A DNA stretch of 7,718 bases, from assembly GCA_026395275.1 (NCBI GenBank), contig JAPLZA010000062.1:1-7718 (forward strand). Reading direction: 5' to 3'. The notes beneath the pieces were generated by a model. It made no database searches. It saw only the letters and a list, made by a program, of their open reading frames with translations, and was not told the origin of the DNA. Shown here piece after piece: positions 5,107 through 7,718 of the stretch (the stretch's first letter is position 1; the number at the start of each line of letters is the position of its first letter). The DNA comes from Candidatus Staskawiczbacteria bacterium. Lineage in GTDB: Bacteria; Patescibacteriota; Minisyncoccia; Minisyncoccales; Staskawiczbacteraceae. The position numbers and the translations under genes were made by a program.

Positions 5107-6831
5107 ATGAAGCTATTACAAGAATTATTCGCACAAGGTTTTTTATCTGAGAGCAAGATGAATGATATGGAAAAACAGGTAGAGAATACCGGTAAAACGG
5201 AGGAAGATATTATTTTAGAAAAAAATATAGTTTCAGAAGAAGTCCTTTTTAATTTAAAGAGTAAAGTGTATGGTATTTCTTTAAAAAAGATTGATGCAGA
5301 GCAAATTTCTTCTGATGTTTTAGAGTTAATACCAGAAGAAGCGTCTATCAACTATAAAATGTCAGCGATATCAAAGAACGAAAATTCTATTCAGATAGGA
5401 ATGGTTTATCCGGAAGATATTTCAGCTCAAAATGCATTGAGATTTCTGGCAAATCAAGAAAATTTTACTTTCCAAGTTTATTTAATAACCCCCACCAATT
5501 TAGATAAAATTTTAAAACAGAGGAAAAATATATCAATTGAAACCAGAAAAGCATTAGAAGAACTGGGTGACGAAGATGGGGAAATTTTGGGCGCGATAGG
5601 TGGTAAGCCATCTAGTGAAGTGATAGCAGAAGATGCTCCAATAAAGAAAATGGTTACGGTTATATTGCGCCATGCTATTGAGGGGAAAGCCTCTGATATT
5701 CACATAGAGCCGGGCAGAGAAAAATTAATTGTTCGTTTCCGATTAAATGGAATTTTATATCCAAGCTTATCTTTGCCGTTAAAAGTGCATCCTGCTGTTG
5801 TTGCCAGAATTAAAATTCTTTCTGGTTTGAAAATAGATGAAAATAGGGTTCCTCAAGATGGAAGATTTTCTCAGCCAATAAATAACAAAGATATCGATTT
5901 TAGGGTTTCCACTTTTCCAACTCTTTATGGAGAAAAAGTTGAGCTTAGAGTTTTGGACTCAACTACGGGGTTAAAATCTTTTGAAGAGCTTGGTTTGACC
6001 GGAAGAAGTTTGGAAGTTGTTAAGGACGCCATAAAAAAACCATATGGTATGATTTTGTTCACAGGTCCTACTGGCTCTGGAAAAACGACAACTCAATATG
6101 CAATTTTACGCATTTTAAACCAGGAATCAGTTAACATTGTTACAGTTGAAGATCCAATTGAATATTCTATAGCCGGAGTTAACCAATCTCAGGTAAAGCC
6201 GGAAATAGGTTACACTTTTGCTCAGGGTTTAAGGCAGATTTTAAGACAAGACCCGAATATTATAATGGTTGGAGAAATTAGAGATGAAGAAACGGCCAAT
6301 TTAACCGTAAACGCAGCTTTAACGGGTCACATTGTGCTTTCTACTTTGCACACCAATTCTTCTGTAGGAGTTGTCCCAAGGTTAATAGATATGGGAGTAA
6401 GACCGTTTTTAATTCCATCTACCTTAAGAGTTGTAATTTCTCAAAGATTGATCAGAACGCTGTGTCCTAAATGTAAAATAAAAATAAAACCCGCAGATAA
6501 AATTAAAAATTATATTTTAGAGAGGGTTAAGAGTATGCCGGCAATTGCCAAAAACGAAATAAAAATAGAAGAACCACTGACAATTTATTCGGCAAAAGGG
6601 TGTGATGCGTGCGGATTTATGGGATACTCCGGCAGAGCGGGACTTTTTGAAGTTTTGTCAATGACAGATGAATTGGCAGAATTAATCCAAAACAATCCTT
6701 TAGAGGGCCTGATTTTTAAAGCAGCTCAGAAGCAAGGAATGCTTACCATGGAACAAGAAGGCATAATCAAAGTTTTAAAGGGTCAGACAACAATTGAAGA
6801 AATTACTAGGGCCACAGAAGAAAAAGGATAA
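5107..6831 (+). CDS. pilB: Type IV pilus extension ATPase PilB (GspE family)
   Basis: This 574-residue cytoplasmic hexameric ATPase powers pilus extension. The N-terminal part (1-135) looks like a degenerate GspE/MshE N domain without the RLG residues linked to c-di-GMP binding. A linker rich in Asp, Glu and Gly (about 150-170) follows. The second N domain has DAPIKKMV (176-183) and ASDIHIEPG (195-203). The motor domain has Walker A GPTGSGKTT (320-328), the Asp box around VEDPIEY (347-353), Walker B IIMVGEIRD (385-393) with catalytic E390, and the His box GHIVLSTLHTN (407-417). Four cysteines, CPKC (453-456) and CDAC (499-502), form the zinc site that sets PilB/GspE apart from PilT. All key residues are intact and length is normal. 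The gene lies 22 bases after the pilP-position gene, without a Shine-Dalgarno. Confidence 0.97.
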   Translation: MKLLQELFAQGFLSESKMNDMEKQVENTGKTEEDIILEKNIVSEEVLFNLKSKVYGISLKKIDAEQISSDVLELIPEEASINYKMSAISKNENSIQIGMVYPEDISAQNALRFLANQENFTFQVYLITPTNLDKILKQRKNISIETRKALEELGDEDGEILGAIGGKPSSEVIAEDAPIKKMVTVILRHAIEGKASDIHIEPGREKLIVRFRLNGILYPSLSLPLKVHPAVVARIKILSGLKIDENRVPQDGRFSQPINNKDIDFRVSTFPTLYGEKVELRVLDSTTGLKSFEELGLTGRSLEVVKDAIKKPYGMILFTGPTGSGKTTTQYAILRILNQESVNIVTVEDPIEYSIAGVNQSQVKPEIGYTFAQGLRQILRQDPNIIMVGEIRDEETANLTVNAALTGHIVLSTLHTNSSVGVVPRLIDMGVRPFLIPSTLRVVISQRLIRTLCPKCKIKIKPADKIKNYILERVKSMPAIAKNEIKIEEPLTIYSAKGCDACGFMGYSGRAGLFEVLSMTDELAELIQNNPLEGLIFKAAQKQGMLTMEQEGIIKVLKGQTTIEEITRATEEKG

Positions 6832-6847
6832 TTAAAAAATAAATTAT

Positions 6848-7718
6848 ATGGAACACTTAGCTTATCTTAAAAAACTTTTAGACACTGTTGTGCAACAAGA
6901 AGCCTCTGACTTGGATATTTCTGCCGGACACGCGCCCAGCATACGTTGTACCGGTCAACTTATTCCTCTAAGCCAAGAGAAGCCAATTTCAGCTAAAGAT
7001 TCAGAGGGCATAGCTTTTTCTATAATGTCAGACCTTCAGCGAAAGAAATTTGTGGAAGAAAAAGAAATTGATTTTTCTTATCAGCACGAGGACAAAGGCA
7101 GGTTTAGAATAAATGCTTTTTTTCAGAGAGGAAGCGTAAGCATAGCTTTTCGTTTTATACCTTCTAAGATAAGAACAATAGAAGAGCTTTCTCTCCCGCC
7201 GGTTTTGCACGATTTTACAACTAGGTCACAGGGACTTGTTTTAGTCACAGGAGCTTCGGGGCAAGGCAAAACAACAACATTGGCCGCAATGATAGACGAA
7301 ATAAACCACACAAGATCTGCTCATATAATAACAATTGAAGACCCAATAGAATATGTTTATCCAATTGACAGGGCGCTTGTAGACCAAAGAGAGATTGCTT
7401 TAGACACGGCAAATTTCCCAACCGCATTAAGATCTACCTTTCGCCAAAATCCCGATGTAATTATGGTGGGGGAAATGAGAGATTTGGAAACAATTTCTAC
7501 AACAATTACCGCAGCTGAAACCGGGCACTTAGTTTTTGCAACCTTGCACACAAATTCAGCTGCTCAAACAATCAACAGAATAGTAGATGTTTTTCCAGGA
7601 GACCAACAAAATCAAATAAGATTTCAACTGGCCAGTTCACTTTTGGGAATAATTTCCCAAAGGTTAATACCAAGAATAAAAGGAGGTTTTATTCACGTAT
7701 GTGAAGTCATGATCTGCA
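6848..7718 (+). CDS. pilT: Type IV pilus retraction ATPase PilT, 3' end beyond the window
   Basis: An open frame of 290 codons runs from ATG at 6848 to the window edge without a stop, so the gene is cut by the window and not broken. The N domain begins near residue 4 and has the ASDLDISAG motif (19-27) and GRFRINAFFQR (84-94). The motor domain has Walker A GASGQGKTT (135-143), Asp box TIEDPIEY (162-169), Walker B VIMVGEMRDLET (204-215) with E209, and His box GHLVFATLHTN (226-236). It lacks the zinc cysteines, and together with GEMRDLET and the NRIVDVFP stretch (243-250) this identifies PilT over PilB. Retraction pulls the fibre in for twitching or DNA uptake. The Walker A sequence departs from the common GPTGSGKS but keeps GxxxxGKT. 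The gap after pilB is 16 bases, with no Shine-Dalgarno. Confidence 0.95.
   Translation, partial: MEHLAYLKKLLDTVVQQEASDLDISAGHAPSIRCTGQLIPLSQEKPISAKDSEGIAFSIMSDLQRKKFVEEKEIDFSYQHEDKGRFRINAFFQRGSVSIAFRFIPSKIRTIEELSLPPVLHDFTTRSQGLVLVTGASGQGKTTTLAAMIDEINHTRSAHIITIEDPIEYVYPIDRALVDQREIALDTANFPTALRSTFRQNPDVIMVGEMRDLETISTTITAAETGHLVFATLHTNSAAQTINRIVDVFPGDQQNQIRFQLASSLLGIISQRLIPRIKGGFIHVCEVMIC

Noticed and set aside
5107..5300. Possible c-di-GMP-binding MshE-type N domain in PilB
   Set aside because: The region has the right place and a loosely similar pattern, but the RLG and spaced leucine/glutamine residues needed for the motif are not there.
5004..5351. Minus-strand open frame of 115 codons across the 5' end of pilB
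   Set aside because: It is antisense to pilB and the end of the preceding gene. Its Ser/Phe/Ile-rich composition is typical of the complement of AT-rich coding sequence.
7690..7718. Possible truncation or pseudogene of pilT
   Set aside because: The frame is open and family-like up to the last base, so the missing C-terminus is only the window boundary.
1..7718. CRISPR array, transposase, phage genes or recoded stop codons
   Set aside because: No regularly spaced repeats or mobile-element proteins are seen, and all genes read cleanly with standard stops; TGA is used as a stop at 1366-1368.

Overview
The window is AT-rich, tightly packed bacterial DNA that reads with the standard bacterial code. 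I infer, without a database search, that it comes from the Patescibacteria/CPR (Parcubacteria-like). The reasons are short intergenic gaps, near-absence of Shine-Dalgarno sequences in front of most genes, a type IV pilus cluster with no secretin gene in view, and a short palindrome encoding LPVGKQ inside a gene, a kind of insertion I recall from such genomes.

Left part (1-1411): a class II tRNA-Ser(UGA) lies directly behind a promoter-like sequence. It is followed by a short beta-carbonic-anhydrase-like gene that ends in a strong hairpin terminator. Next comes a self-contained unit: promoter, good Shine-Dalgarno, GTG start, a CDP-alcohol phosphatidyltransferase gene and its own terminator. 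This unit is richer in GC than the genes around it and may have been acquired.

Middle (1412-2186): a ComF-family phosphoribosyltransferase gene lies on the minus strand. It is divergent from the pilus cluster, with only 40 bases between the two start codons. Its zinc-finger region carries the short palindromic in-frame insertion.

Right part (2187-7718): six plus-strand genes with gaps of 16 to 47 bases form a type IV pilus machine operon. In order they are pilM (actin-like cytoplasmic platform), pilN and pilO (single-pass membrane alignment proteins), a single-pass protein in the place where pilP normally sits, pilB (extension ATPase) and pilT (retraction ATPase, cut by the window end). Together they encode the cytoplasmic motor pair and the inner-membrane alignment complex. 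The platform protein PilC, pilins, prepilin peptidase and any secretin are not in the window. The protein in the pilP position resembles the start of PilC/GspF over about 40 residues and also carries an NPF motif reminiscent of PilP.

There is no CRISPR array, transposase or phage gene. No stretch over 300 bases lacks a gene; the longest gap is 567-687, which holds a terminator and a promoter. I do not see a wholly new system. The best leads are the pilP-position protein, the palindrome inside comF, and the compositionally odd CDP-alcohol transferase.
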